Source: Micromonosporaceae bacterium
GTDB taxonomy: Bacteria; Actinomycetota; Actinomycetes; Mycobacteriales; Micromonosporaceae
DNA: 64,000 nt
Assembly: GCA_020027875.1 (NCBI GenBank)
Contig: JAHRHA010000001.1
Location: 124,001 to 188,000, forward strand
Direction of reading: 5' to 3'
Made by a program: the position numbers and the translations under genes
The notes under the pieces: generated by a model
What the model saw: only the letters and a program-made list of their open reading frames with translations
What the model was told of the DNA's origin: nothing
Database searches by the model: none
In this document: positions 52,010-60,787 of the stretch, piece after piece
Layout: every line of letters begins with the position of its first letter
Position numbering within the stretch: the first letter of the stretch is position 1

Positions 52010-52831
52010 ATGGGCGATCTCCGACCACACAACGGGGGCGGCTCGCCGCCCGACGACGGCGGCGGCGCCAACCCTGGTGACCTGCCCGACTTTCCGCCGG
52101 AGTGGGGCACCGTGGTCATCCCCGACGACGCCGCGGAGCTCGACGAGGAGGCCGACGCGCTCCGCCGCGAGCTTTACCGAGACTCGCGTCGCGGGCGGCT
52201 GCGCTCGGCTTTGGGCATCTCGGCGCTCGGTCTCAAGGCCGAGCCGATCAAGGCCCAGCCGGGCACGGACGTGGAGCCTTCGTCGCTCGGCATCCCTGTC
52301 GTAATCATGGCGGTGGCGGTCCTGACGACGCTGGTCAGCCTGTTCATCGTGACCTGGGGCCGCCAGCCCGGTCCGCCGCTGCCCGTGACCTCGCTTCCCC
52401 CGGCGGCAAGCGACTCCGGCCGCGGCGTAGCGACCGCCGGTTTCACTACGCTGGCCGACGTCGTCCTGCCCGACGCTACCGGCGCAGGGGTGCGCCTCGG
52501 CGCCCTGCTGCCCGCGGTGATCCTCCTCGCCGACGAGTGCGACTGCGGGAGGCTGGTTATCGATGTGGCTGCGTCCGCTCCCTCCGGTGTCACCGTGGTG
52601 GCGGTCGGCCGGACCGTGCCCGCGATCACACCACCTGGCAGCACTGGCGCACCGGCGAATGTGCGCGGGCTCGCCGACCCCGACGGAGTGCTTCGTTCGC
52701 GATACGCCCCGGGAACCGGGGAAACGCCTGCCGTCGCGACGGCGGTGCTGGTCAACGGCGCCGGGAAGGTGGTCAAGACGGTCGCGAAGGTAGACAGCGT
52801 CGACGATGTCACACCGATCGATGGTCTGTGA
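52010..52831 (+). CDS. Single-span membrane protein, unknown function
   Basis: 273 residues. An acidic cytoplasmic head (GGANPGDLPDFPPEWGTVVI) of ~95 residues precedes one membrane span (residues ~98-120, VVIMAVAVLTTLVSLFIVTW). The outside domain of ~140 residues has a thioredoxin-like arrangement (VLPDATGAGVRLGALLPAVI, then LLADECDCGRLVIDVAASA). The CDC motif replaces the usual CxxC, so redox activity is doubtful. GGGAGGGGG precedes the ATG. The 3' end overlaps the convergent type III PKS gene by 23 bp. Genes of this kind are common next to carD in relatives. Confidence 0.8.
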   Translation: MGDLRPHNGGGSPPDDGGGANPGDLPDFPPEWGTVVIPDDAAELDEEADALRRELYRDSRRGRLRSALGISALGLKAEPIKAQPGTDVEPSSLGIPVVIMAVAVLTTLVSLFIVTWGRQPGPPLPVTSLPPAASDSGRGVATAGFTTLADVVLPDATGAGVRLGALLPAVILLADECDCGRLVIDVAASAPSGVTVVAVGRTVPAITPPGSTGAPANVRGLADPDGVLRSRYAPGTGETPAVATAVLVNGAGKVVKTVAKVDSVDDVTPIDGL

Positions 52832-53876
52832 CGCTCAGCAGTCCCGCATAGAGCGTCAGGCCGGGCCCGAACGCCATGACCACGATGGGTGCGTTGCCTG
52901 CGGTACGGTCACGCAGCATCCGCTCGAGGATCAGCAACACGGTCGGTGACGAGCAGTTGCCGTGTTCGGCCAATCCCGCCCTGGACGGGACCAAGGCCTC
53001 CGCGGGAAGATCCAACTGCTTCTCCACCACATCCATGATCCGCGGCCCGCCGGGGTGTATCGCCCATCCGCCGACATTCCCGGCGGACAGGCCATGCCGG
53101 CCCAGGAGATCCCGGACCAGCGGCTCGACAAAGTGCGACAGAACCTGCGGCACCTGCGGCGAGAGCCCCATGCGGAAACCGAGATCGGTCACGTGCCATG
53201 TCATGTGGTCCGCCGTCGTCGTATCGGTCAACGACGCGACCTCGACCACGCCGTATCCGTTCCCATCGGGAACGAGGACCACGGCGGCGGCTGCGTCCGA
53301 GAACAGGGAGTGCGCGACGACCTGCTGGGGATCCACAGTGGGCGGTTGGACGTGGAGGCTTGACAGCTCCACGCAGAGGACGATCGCCGGGCGACCGTTC
53401 AGGGCCACGTAGTCGGCGGCCACGCTCAGCCCGGGCAGCGCCGCATAGCAGCCCATATGGCCTACGAAGACCCGACGCGCGTCCGGCGGCAGGCCTAGGT
53501 CGCGGGCGAGCAGGATGTCGAGCCCCGGCGTCACGTAGCCGGTGCAAGAGCAAACCACGAACATGCCCACATCGCTCGCCTCGACGTCGGCCCGCCCCAG
53601 CGCCGCGGACACCGCGTCCTTGCCCAGCGGCAACGCCTCGGTGAGATAACGCTGCATCCGCAGACTCGTCGGCCACCGTGAGGGATCCTCCACGAGCGGA
53701 TTGACCACGCCGTGACGGGTGATGACACCGGAGTGCTCAAAGACCCGCTTCGCCAGGCCCCGCGCTACACCGGCGTAGTGCGCTGAGAAGAAGCCGCGCC
53801 AGAGTTCCTCCTGGGTGACCGGAGGCGGATGCGCGACACCGATGCCGGCCACGACGGCTCGGCAGGTACTCACCAT
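52809..53876 (-). CDS. Type III polyketide synthase (chalcone/stilbene-synthase family)
   Basis: 355-residue ketosynthase homodimer subunit that extends a CoA- or ACP-bound starter with malonyl-CoA and cyclises the product. The catalytic triad is complete: Cys143 in FVGHMGCYAALPGL, His274 in WAIHPGGPRIMD and Asn307 in EHGNCSSPTVLL. CTGYVTPGLDILLARDLGLP is typical of bacterial alkylresorcinol-, alkylpyrone- and quinone-forming members. Its ATG overlaps the stop of the acyl-CoA dehydrogenase-like gene upstream. Gene order on this strand is methyltransferase, dehydrogenase, PKS, each overlapping the next. A UbiA gene is divergent. A prenylated phenolic or quinone lipid is the likely product. Confidence 0.93.
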   Translation of the reverse strand: MVSTCRAVVAGIGVAHPPPVTQEELWRGFFSAHYAGVARGLAKRVFEHSGVITRHGVVNPLVEDPSRWPTSLRMQRYLTEALPLGKDAVSAALGRADVEASDVGMFVVCSCTGYVTPGLDILLARDLGLPPDARRVFVGHMGCYAALPGLSVAADYVALNGRPAIVLCVELSSLHVQPPTVDPQQVVAHSLFSDAAAAVVLVPDGNGYGVVEVASLTDTTTADHMTWHVTDLGFRMGLSPQVPQVLSHFVEPLVRDLLGRHGLSAGNVGGWAIHPGGPRIMDVVEKQLDLPAEALVPSRAGLAEHGNCSSPTVLLILERMLRDRTAGNAPIVVMAFGPGLTLYAGLLSVTDHRSV

Positions 53877-55036
53877 CGCGGCGCCACACCCTCAGCGTCC
53901 GGATCGCCGCCGAGGGTGGCGATGCCCAGCCAGTCGGCGCACACATCCGAGGTCGCCGGCTGCAGCGAGCCGCAGCGCGCGTCGCGGAAGAGACGCTCCA
54001 GCGGATGTCCGCGCCGCGACGCCGATGTGCCAGCCGCCTCCAACATGGACGCTGCCACGTCCATCGCCGTTGTGCCGGCGAGCAGCTTGGCCCGCCACAC
54101 CCAGTGGTTGGTCTCCGCCTCCCCTGGGGCCTCGGTCACCCGGCGCGCCGCCTCGTCGACGGCCAGCCGCGCGGCCGCGACTGCGGCGTCCGCGCGGCCG
54201 ATCCGGGCACGCACCGACGGGAGAGACGAGAGACCTCGAGCCCGACAGTGCGAGACTGCCTCGTCCACACAGGACTGTGCGACGCCCACATAGACCGCCG
54301 CATAACTCGCCACCATCCAATGGGGCATGAGCTGCGCCACCAGTAGCGCAAGCCCTTCGGCCCCGCCCAGCAACGCATCGGACGGCACCACCACATCCAC
54401 ATGCAGGTCGTGCGACGACGTGGCGCGCATGCCGAGCGAGTCCCAGGTGAGTTCGACGACTAGTCCCTCCGTGTCCGCGGGAACGAGGAACTGGGACACC
54501 ACCGAGTCGTCCGAGGCTGACCTCGCCGCGACCAGATACGCATCCGCATGCCCCGCGCCAGAGACGAATGACTTCGATCCCTTGATATGGAAGCCTCCGT
54601 CCACCGCCTCGTATCGGGCAGCTAATTGCGACAGTCGTGAGCCCACCCCGCGCTCACTCATCGCGACGGCATAGAAGGCCCCCTGCGCGGCGGCCGCGAG
54701 GATCCGGTCGCGCGAGGCGAAGAACGCGTCCGGCACACCGAGCGCCCGGGCGAGTTCGTCCGGGATGCCGGCGAGCGCTCCAGTGACCGACGCGTGCATG
54801 TTGAACACCAGCGCCGTCGCGCCGTTGCCGCGGGCCATCTCGAAGGCGACCCGCGCATAGTCCACGTAGCCGAGGCCGAGCCCACCGAGCCGCTTGGGCG
54901 CGAAGAGTCCAAACAGGCCCGCGTCGCGAAGGTCGGCAAAATCCGCAACCGGGAAGTCGCCGGTGCGGTCGGTATCCGCCGCCCTCTCCGCGAACTTCGG
55001 CCGCAGGCGTGCGACCACTTCCCACGGCTCAGCCAT
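53870..55036 (-). CDS. Acyl-CoA dehydrogenase-like flavoprotein of the PKS locus
   Basis: 388 residues of the acyl-CoA dehydrogenase/flavin monooxygenase superfamily. The N-terminal helical domain has FGLFAPKRLGGLGLGYVDYA, then ARVAFEMARGNGATALVF. The middle barrel has FYAVAMSERGVGSRLSQLAA and GFHIKGSKSFVSGAGHADAY. The C-terminal helices end GTSASRRGHPLERLFRDARC. It could desaturate or reduce the acyl or prenyl side chain, or hydroxylate the ring as DszC/HsaA-type relatives do; sequence alone does not decide. It starts at TGATG overlapping the methyltransferase stop and ends overlapping the PKS start, so its part in the pathway is firm. Confidence 0.9.
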   Translation of the reverse strand: MAEPWEVVARLRPKFAERAADTDRTGDFPVADFADLRDAGLFGLFAPKRLGGLGLGYVDYARVAFEMARGNGATALVFNMHASVTGALAGIPDELARALGVPDAFFASRDRILAAAAQGAFYAVAMSERGVGSRLSQLAARYEAVDGGFHIKGSKSFVSGAGHADAYLVAARSASDDSVVSQFLVPADTEGLVVELTWDSLGMRATSSHDLHVDVVVPSDALLGGAEGLALLVAQLMPHWMVASYAAVYVGVAQSCVDEAVSHCRARGLSSLPSVRARIGRADAAVAAARLAVDEAARRVTEAPGEAETNHWVWRAKLLAGTTAMDVAASMLEAAGTSASRRGHPLERLFRDARCGSLQPATSDVCADWLGIATLGGDPDAEGVAPRW

Positions 55037-55743
55037 CACGCCTCCTTGACTCCCCAGGCCTGGTATAGCACAGCTGTGGATCTGGTCGGCACGATCCGAA
55101 CATCTCCGCGGCGGGTAACCAACCAGCGCAGCATCTGCGCGGCCGCTGGGCGGATGCCTCGAACGGTCAGGCTCACGCCGTGCCGGGCACATTCGTTCAC
55201 CACTACTCGAGGTGACACGAACAGCGCGGGATCATGGATCCCCTTGACCGCCGCGCCGGCGACCAACTCGGCCAACGTCACCGCGACGAACCGACCCACC
55301 CTCGTCGCGTTGATCGTATCGAACACGAGCGTGCCACCCGGCCGCAGAATGCGACACGCTTCAGCAACCACAGTGGACGGACGGGCCACGTGCTCCAAGA
55401 TCTCGCCCGCACACACCACGTCGGCGCACGAGTCCGCCAAGGGCAGCGCTCTCACATCCGCTCGGACGGGAGTAAGGCCATGCTCGCGGGCCTGCACCAG
55501 CGAAACGCTGACGAGATCCACACCGATATGACGGTAGCCACGCGGTGCCACATGCGGAGCCAGCAAGCCCGCGCCGCAGCCCAGGTCGACAAGGAACGCA
55601 TCTGGGCGAGACGCCTTGGGTACAAGTCCGGCACGGGCCGCGGCGATCCAATGGAGCATGGCGAACGCGCCGTTCGGGCGCCACCACTCTCCAGCCAGTC
55701 GCTCGTACTGTCGTACGTCGTTGCGAAGCGGCGCGACCGGCAT
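55036..55743 (-). CDS. UbiG-like SAM-dependent methyltransferase of the PKS locus
   Basis: 235 residues, class I methyltransferase related to the O-methyltransferase UbiG. RQYERLAGEWWRPNGAFAML is the typical N-terminus, followed by the SAM motif FLVDLGCGAGLLAPHVA, then HIGVDLVSVSLVQAR and VVCAGEILEHVARPSTVVAE. The C-terminal part carries VSPRVVVNECARHGVSLTVR, as in UbiG. It would methylate a phenolic hydroxyl of the polyketide. It is the first gene of the minus-strand unit; 47 bp separate it from the divergent prenyltransferase gene. Confidence 0.92.
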   Translation of the reverse strand: MPVAPLRNDVRQYERLAGEWWRPNGAFAMLHWIAAARAGLVPKASRPDAFLVDLGCGAGLLAPHVAPRGYRHIGVDLVSVSLVQAREHGLTPVRADVRALPLADSCADVVCAGEILEHVARPSTVVAEACRILRPGGTLVFDTINATRVGRFVAVTLAELVAGAAVKGIHDPALFVSPRVVVNECARHGVSLTVRGIRPAAAQMLRWLVTRRGDVRIVPTRSTAVLYQAWGVKEA

Positions 55744-55790
55744 GCCTTGAAGCGTGACACGGAACCCTGCCAGCGGCCAGACTGACCCTC

Positions 55791-56624
55791 GTGTCCGCGA
55801 CTCGCACCCTTCTCGGTCTCCTTCGCGCCAGCCATCCAGAGCCGGGCCTGGCAGTCACCCTAGGCTCGGCACTACTCGCCGTGATAACTGGCCGCGATGT
55901 TGCGGGTGTCGTGGCGGTGGCGGCGACCGTCGCGGCCAGCCAACTCGCGGTTGGCTGGCACAACGACTGGCTCGACTCCGCGCGCGACACCAGCGCCGGA
56001 CGGCTGGACAAGCCGATCGTCACGGGCAATGTGTCGCGCCGGGTGGTCGGGGTGAGCGCCGCGCTTGCAGCGGCGGTCACCGTTCCACTCGCGCTGCTGT
56101 CGGGACCTCCCGCGGCGCTGGTCGCCTCGGTCGGGCTCGTGTCATCCCTGTCCTACAACTGGCCGCTGAAGTTCACGGCCTTCTCTGTGGTGCCCTACGT
56201 CGTCTCGTTCGCGGCGTTGCCAACGTTCGTGGTGCTCGGGCTGCCGGGGGCCCCGACACCGCCCTGGTGGCTCGTAGCGGCGGGTGCCACGCTCGGCGGT
56301 GGTGGGCATTTTGCCAATGTGATCTCCGACCTCGATGACGACGCCCACACCGGAGTGCACGGCCTGCCGCACAGGCTTGGCCCACGGTGGAGTGCGGTCG
56401 CGGCCGGCGGCCTCCTCGCGATGACCAGTGCCCTGCTCGTCTTCGGTCCGCCCGGGTCACCGTCTCTGCTCGCGCTCGCCGGGCTCTGCGGCGCGGTGTT
56501 GGTCCTGCTGGTGGGCGGATACGCGCAGGTTCGCTCACCCCGATCGCGCAGCGCCTTCCGAGCAGTGATGATCGCGGCGCTCATCAACGTCGCGCTCCTG
56601 CTCACGGCCGGTGCCGTCCTCTGA
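55791..56624 (+). CDS. UbiA-family prenyltransferase of the PKS locus
   Basis: 277-residue polytopic enzyme with about eight membrane segments. The two aspartate motifs are visible: GWHNDWLDSARDTSAGRLDK (NDxxDxxxD) and ANVISDLDDDAHTGVHGLPH (DxxDD...). It transfers a polyprenyl group from its diphosphate to an aromatic acceptor, here presumably the type III polyketide product. The start is GTG, with no clear ribosome site. It is divergent from the methyltransferase gene, completing a four-gene locus that resembles those for alkyl-dihydrogeranyl-methoxyhydroquinones described from Actinoplanes. Confidence 0.92.
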   Translation: MSATRTLLGLLRASHPEPGLAVTLGSALLAVITGRDVAGVVAVAATVAASQLAVGWHNDWLDSARDTSAGRLDKPIVTGNVSRRVVGVSAALAAAVTVPLALLSGPPAALVASVGLVSSLSYNWPLKFTAFSVVPYVVSFAALPTFVVLGLPGAPTPPWWLVAAGATLGGGGHFANVISDLDDDAHTGVHGLPHRLGPRWSAVAAGGLLAMTSALLVFGPPGSPSLLALAGLCGAVLVLLVGGYAQVRSPRSRSAFRAVMIAALINVALLLTAGAVL

Positions 56625-56709
56625 TTGCTGATCTTGGTGGGTCTACCCGCAGGATCGTACGGCGCCCACTACGCTGTAGCCCGTCTGCCGTTGATCGAGG
56701 AGGCCCATC

Positions 56710-57381
56710 GTGACCGCCAGCCGCTCCAGCCGCCGCAGCGCCCGGTTCGTTGCCGCGTCGGCGCTGCTCGCCGGCGCCGCCGCGCTCACCCTGGTGTCGG
56801 CATGCAGCGCGGGTCAGCTCGCGCAGACGAGCGAGATGGTGCCAGCAGTGCCGGGCGTGAACGCCAACGCCGGCCCGAATGGCGAGATCGCGCTACGGGA
56901 CCTGCTCATCGCCTACAACGGCCCGCAGGGCTATCCGCAGGGCGGCGACGCGCCCCTGGTCGTGCGCATCTTCAACGACCTGCCCACGCCGGTAAAGCTG
57001 GTGCGCGTCACGGCTGACGACGCGGCGCGCGCGGTCGTCCTGGTGGGTGGCGCGCCCGTGGTAACGGCGACACCGGCGGCGCCGACCGCGCCGGCGACGC
57101 CATCCGGGGCGTCACCGAGCCCATCCCCCGCAGCGGCGGCACCGACACCGATCGCGCAGGCTTTGTCGGTCGAGATCGCTTCCTCCTCGTACCAGCTGCT
57201 CGTGCCCGGGCAGGGCGAGTACCTGGTGCTCAGGGGACTCACGAGGCCGCTCGGGCCGGGCAGTTCGGTGCTCGTGACGTTCACGTTCGATGACGGCTCC
57301 TCGGTCCGCGTCAACGTGCCCTTCGGCGTGCCGATGGAGGCGGTGCCGAGGGCCAGCGCCACGGTGCACGCCGAAGGCTAA
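56710..57381 (+). CDS. Lipoprotein, secreted, unknown function
   Basis: 223 residues. The signal peptide ends at lipobox LVSAC (Cys ~32). The domain has two parts: LRDLLIAYNGPQGYPQGGDA, then PLVVRIFNDLPTPVKLVRV, and after an Ala/Pro/Ser linker of ~45 residues, YLVLRGLTRPLGPGSSVLVT, then FTFDDGSSVRVNVPFGVP. This resembles copper-chaperone-like or immunoglobulin-like envelope domains, but no metal ligands are evident. GAGGAGG lies 6 nt before the GTG. It is followed by radA and is a usual neighbour of it in relatives. Confidence 0.82.
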   Translation: MTASRSSRRSARFVAASALLAGAAALTLVSACSAGQLAQTSEMVPAVPGVNANAGPNGEIALRDLLIAYNGPQGYPQGGDAPLVVRIFNDLPTPVKLVRVTADDAARAVVLVGGAPVVTATPAAPTAPATPSGASPSPSPAAAAPTPIAQALSVEIASSSYQLLVPGQGEYLVLRGLTRPLGPGSSVLVTFTFDDGSSVRVNVPFGVPMEAVPRASATVHAEG

Positions 57382-57427
57382 GGCCGCGGTTCGGCGATTC
57401 GGACCGCATTTTGTCGGACCCGAGCGC

Positions 57428-57433
57428 TAGCGT
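57428..57433 (+). promoter_or_regulatory. -10 box, leaderless start of radA
   Basis: TAGCGT, 7 nt before the GTG at 57441. Confidence 0.55.
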
Positions 57434-57440
57434 GCGCTGC

Positions 57441-58922
57441 GTGACTATGCAGGAGCGCGCGGGTAGCCGGCCCGCGACCCCGACAAGTCGGACCCGGTCG
57501 GGTGCTAAGGCGGCTCGAGCGTCGTACGAATGCGATGTCTGTGGCCACCGCCCGCCCAAGTGGGTCGGTTGCTGCCCAGACTGCGGCGAGTGGGGATCGA
57601 TCATCGAGGCCGCGGCCACGCCGCTGGCCCTGCGTGCCGTCGCTCCGCGCCGATCCGCCGAACCGGCCCGCCCCATCGCCTCCATTAGCGCAGAGCCGGC
57701 CCGCGCCCGCCCAACTGGCGTCCCCGAGCTCGATCGGGTGCTCGGTGGTGGCCTCGTGCCTGGCGCGGTCGTGCTGCTCGCGGGCGAGCCTGGCGTGGGC
57801 AAGTCGACGTTGCTTCTGGACGTGGCGCAGCAGTGGGCGGCGGGTGCGGCGAGCGAGGCGGGACCGGCATTGGTGGTCAGCGGCGAGGAGTCGGCCAGCC
57901 AGGTGCGGTTGCGGGCCGAGCGCATCGGCGCCCTTCATGAGCGGCTTTACCTGGCGGCGGAGACCGACCTGGCGGCGGTGCTCGGCCACCTCGACGAGGT
58001 GAAGCCGGGTCTGCTCGTCCTGGACTCTGTGCAGTCGTTCTCCGCACCGGGAGCCGAGGGTGTGCCGGGCGGTGTCACCCAGGTCCGGGCGGTTGCAGCC
58101 GCGCTCGCCGCGGTGGCCAAGGAGCGCGGTATCGCGACCGTTCTCGTTGGACACGTCACCAAGGATGGCCAGGTGGCCGGCCCGCGCGTGCTCGAGCACC
58201 TGGTCGACGTGGTGCTGCAGTTCGAGGGGGACAAGTTCTCGTCGCTGCGTCTCGTGCGCGGTTTGAAGAACCGGTTTGGCGCCGCAGACGAGGTGGGCTG
58301 CTTCGAGATGCATGAAGGTGGGCTGACCAGTCTGCCCGATCCGTCCGGGCTGTTCCTGACCCGGTATGCCGACGCCGTCGCGGGCACCTGCGTCACCGTG
58401 GCGATGGAGGGCCGCCGCGCGCTCGTCACCCAGGTTCAGGCGCTGGTTGGCGCGGCGGTCGCCGGGTCGCCGCGCCGCACGGTCAGCGGGTTGGACTCGG
58501 CCCGGCTGGGCATGGTCCTCGCCGTCCTGGAGCGCGGTGCGGCCCTACCGAATCAGCCTGGCCTGCGGCTGCACGACCGCGAGGTATACGCGGCGACGGT
58601 GGGCGGAATCCGGGTGGTGGAGCCCGCCGCCGACCTTGGTCTTGCCCTCGCGGTGGCGTCCGCCGCGCACGAGTTGCCGCTGCCGCCCGACCTCGTCGCG
58701 ATCGGCGAGGTCGGACTCACCGGCGAAGTCCGTCGGATCGGCGCCGTGGCGCGGCGCCTGGCCGAGGCCGCGCGGCTGGGCTTCCGCCACGCCCTGGTGC
58801 CACCCGGGTGCGGGCCGGCGGCCACCGGCCCCGCGCCAGCCGGGATGCGAATCCTCGAGGTCGCCAACGTGCGTGCGGCGCTGCACTGGGCGGTCCAGCT
58901 CTCACCGGTCGGGGAGTCATGA
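57441..58922 (+). CDS. radA: DNA repair ATPase RadA
   Basis: 493-residue branch-migration protein of recombination. A C4 zinc finger is at residues 31-48 (CDVCGHRPPKWVGCCPDCGE). The RecA-like ATPase has Walker A GEPGVGKSTLL (~115), the RadA-specific motif GLKNRFGAADEVGCFEM, and a C-terminal Lon-protease-like domain without the catalytic Ser (GIRVVEPAADLGLALAVASA, then GEVGLTGEVRRIGAVARRL). The GTG was preferred because of the -10 box; an ATG two codons later is possible. disA lies downstream as usual, but with a convergent gene between. Confidence 0.96.
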   Translation: MTMQERAGSRPATPTSRTRSGAKAARASYECDVCGHRPPKWVGCCPDCGEWGSIIEAAATPLALRAVAPRRSAEPARPIASISAEPARARPTGVPELDRVLGGGLVPGAVVLLAGEPGVGKSTLLLDVAQQWAAGAASEAGPALVVSGEESASQVRLRAERIGALHERLYLAAETDLAAVLGHLDEVKPGLLVLDSVQSFSAPGAEGVPGGVTQVRAVAAALAAVAKERGIATVLVGHVTKDGQVAGPRVLEHLVDVVLQFEGDKFSSLRLVRGLKNRFGAADEVGCFEMHEGGLTSLPDPSGLFLTRYADAVAGTCVTVAMEGRRALVTQVQALVGAAVAGSPRRTVSGLDSARLGMVLAVLERGAALPNQPGLRLHDREVYAATVGGIRVVEPAADLGLALAVASAAHELPLPPDLVAIGEVGLTGEVRRIGAVARRLAEAARLGFRHALVPPGCGPAATGPAPAGMRILEVANVRAALHWAVQLSPVGES

Positions 58923-58935
58923 CGTTGCGCGCCGG

Positions 58936-59511
58936 CTACCACGTGGCTCGGCTCACGATCGTGACATGGCTCGGTGCGTACCGAGCGAGCCCGGTGAGCA
59001 GGCTCTCGGGCGTACCTAGGAAGTCATCCAGCGGGACGGCAAGGTCGTAGGCCGAGACGGCCGCGACGCTGCGCCTCGCCGAGCGAAGGTGTGCCTGGTC
59101 CCACCAGCGTGGCCAATCGCCCGACCGATGCAGCTGGGGGACGCATCGGATGAGCAGGAACGGCTCCTCGTCGACCTCCATCACCGCCAGTTCGGCGAGT
59201 TCGGCCCACGGCAGCACGAGGGTCCGGACCACGCCGGGACGCGCGGTCAGCGCGTAGTGGTCGGCGGCCACCTGCGGGCGGCGGACCAGGGCCAGCAGAT
59301 GCGGCACCCAAAGTAGCCCAAAGAGCACGCCTAACGACGGCACGATCAGAGCGAGCGGGTTGACCGCACCGTCGTCCGCCTGGCGTGGCTCGTCCACGAA
59401 GACGAGCCAGGCCGGGCCGCAGACCAAGGCCGTCATGAAGGCCGTCCAGCCGAGCCGACCGGCTGCCCGCTTCGGGCGCCGGCGCCGCCAAACGATCTGA
59501 TTGCGTGCCAC
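58936..59511 (-). CDS. Two-span membrane protein with PH-like domain
   Basis: 191 residues from a GTG. Two membrane segments ([20 protein letters not shown], then [20 protein letters not shown]) are followed by a cytoplasmic domain of ~100 residues like bacterial PH domains ([20 protein letters not shown], then [17 protein letters not shown]). A longer frame upstream would begin in a 17-nt tandem repeat that encodes [11 protein letters not shown]-like units; this is judged non-coding and the GTG after it is chosen. It lies between radA and disA, convergent with the former. Confidence 0.75.
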   Translation of the reverse strand: MARNQIVWRRRRPKRAAGRLGWTAFMTALVCGPAWLVFVDEPRQADDGAVNPLALIVPSLGVLFGLLWVPHLLALVRRPQVAADHYALTARPGVVRTLVLPWAELAELAVMEVDEEPFLLIRCVPQLHRSGDWPRWWDQAHLRSARRSVAAVSAYDLAVPLDDFLGTPESLLTGLARYAPSHVTIVSRATW

Positions 59512-59517
59512 AGCAGC

Positions 59518-59619
59518 GCTCCAACGACGCCCGCGCTCCAACGACGCCCGCGCTCCAACGACGCCCATGCTCCAACGACCGTCGCGCTTCAACGACGAGC
59601 GCACTTCAACGACGAGCAA
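59518..59619. repeat. Six-unit 17-nt tandem repeat upstream of disA
   Basis: Six adjoining 17-nt units. The first two are identical (GCTCCAACGACGCCCGC), and the others drift progressively to ACTTCAACGACGAGCAA. The core TCCAACGACG is kept in five. It lies 77 nt before disA and 7 nt before the start of the divergent membrane-protein gene. Confidence 0.92.
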
Positions 59620-59682
59620 CCCACCTTTGCGGTTTCTCAACGGCGGCGCAACCCCTCATCGGGCTGGTCGGCCCAGAATCCG

Positions 59683-59688
59683 TAGACT
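59683..59688 (+). promoter_or_regulatory. -10 box, leaderless start of disA
   Basis: TAGACT, 7 nt before the GTG at 59696. Confidence 0.55.
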
Positions 59689-59695
59689 GTGCGGC

Positions 59696-60772
59696 GTGCC
59701 GATCGACCGGGAGGGCCCGCTTCGGGCCACCCTCGCCCTCGTCGCGCCCGGCACCGCCCTGCGTGACGGTCTCGAGCGCATCCTGCGCGGCCGAACCGGT
59801 GCACTGATCGTTCTTGGCCACGATAAGACAGTCGAGGCCCTGTGCACGGGTGGCTTTCCGCTCGATGTCGAGTTCTCCTCGACCCGGCTCCGGGAACTGT
59901 GCAAGATGGACGGCGCCGTGGTGCTCTCCAGCGACGGAACGCGGATTGTGCGGGCCGCCGTGCACCTCATGCCCGACTCGATGATTCCCACCGAGGAGTC
60001 CGGCACTCGTCATCGCACGGCTGAGCGGGTGGCCAAACAGACCGGCCACCCGGTCATCTCGGTGAGCCAGTCCATGCACATCATCGGGCTCTACGTCAAT
60101 GGCACGAGGCACGTTATCGACGACTCGGCCGCAATCCTCTCCCGGGCCAACCAAGCGCTGGCCACGCTGGAGCGCTACAAGCTGAGGCTCGACGAGGTGA
60201 GCGGGACGCTGTCCGCCCTCGAAATCGAGGACCTGGTGACCTCTCGTGATGCCATCGCCGTTGTGCAGCGGCTCGAGATGGTGCGCCGCATCGCCGGCGA
60301 GATCGAGGGGTACGTCATCGAACTCGGCACCGACGGACGGCTGTTGGCGCTACAGCTCGACGAGCTCATGGCCGGCGTGGACAGTGACCGGGCCCTCGTC
60401 ATCCGCGACTACCTGCCCTCGGCCAAACGGCTGCGGACGCTCGACGAGGCCGTCGGTGACCTCGACCGATTGTCGGCGAACGAGCTGATCGACCTGAACG
60501 CGGTCGCCAAGGCGCTGGGATATCCGAGCACCACCGACGCTCTGGACGCAGCGGTGTCGCCCCGCGGGTTCCGGCTGTTGGCCAAGGTGCCACGGCTGCC
60601 CGGCGCGGTCGTGGAGCGTCTCGTCGAACACTTCGGCAGCCTGCAGCGCCTGCTCGGCGCGACCGTCGAGGACCTGCAGACCGTGGACGGCGTTGGCGAC
60701 GCCCGGGCACGCGGCGTTCGCGAGGGCCTGTCGCGCCTGGCCGAGGCGTCGATTCTCGAACGCTACGTATGA
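59696..60772 (+). CDS. disA: Diadenylate cyclase and DNA-integrity scanner DisA
   Basis: 358 residues, the standard length. It makes the messenger c-di-AMP from two ATP and scans DNA for branched structures. The cyclase domain has the signature DGA (residues 72-74, [11 protein letters not shown]) and RHR (residues 105-107, [11 protein letters not shown]). A helical spine follows. The C-terminal helix-hairpin-helix DNA-binding domain has [20 protein letters not shown] and [19 protein letters not shown]. The start is GTG with a -10 box; upstream sequence holds a tandem repeat. Confidence 0.97.
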   Translation: MPIDREGPLRATLALVAPGTALRDGLERILRGRTGALIVLGHDKTVEALCTGGFPLDVEFSSTRLRELCKMDGAVVLSSDGTRIVRAAVHLMPDSMIPTEESGTRHRTAERVAKQTGHPVISVSQSMHIIGLYVNGTRHVIDDSAAILSRANQALATLERYKLRLDEVSGTLSALEIEDLVTSRDAIAVVQRLEMVRRIAGEIEGYVIELGTDGRLLALQLDELMAGVDSDRALVIRDYLPSAKRLRTLDEAVGDLDRLSANELIDLNAVAKALGYPSTTDALDAAVSPRGFRLLAKVPRLPGAVVERLVEHFGSLQRLLGATVEDLQTVDGVGDARARGVREGLSRLAEASILERYV

Positions 60773-60787
60773 CCGCCCGCTCCCGGG

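Noticed and set aside
59512-59640. N-terminal extension of the PH-like membrane protein through the 17-nt repeat
   Set aside because: The extension would be made of repeat-encoded units not seen in related proteins; a GTG immediately after the repeat fits the first membrane segment better.
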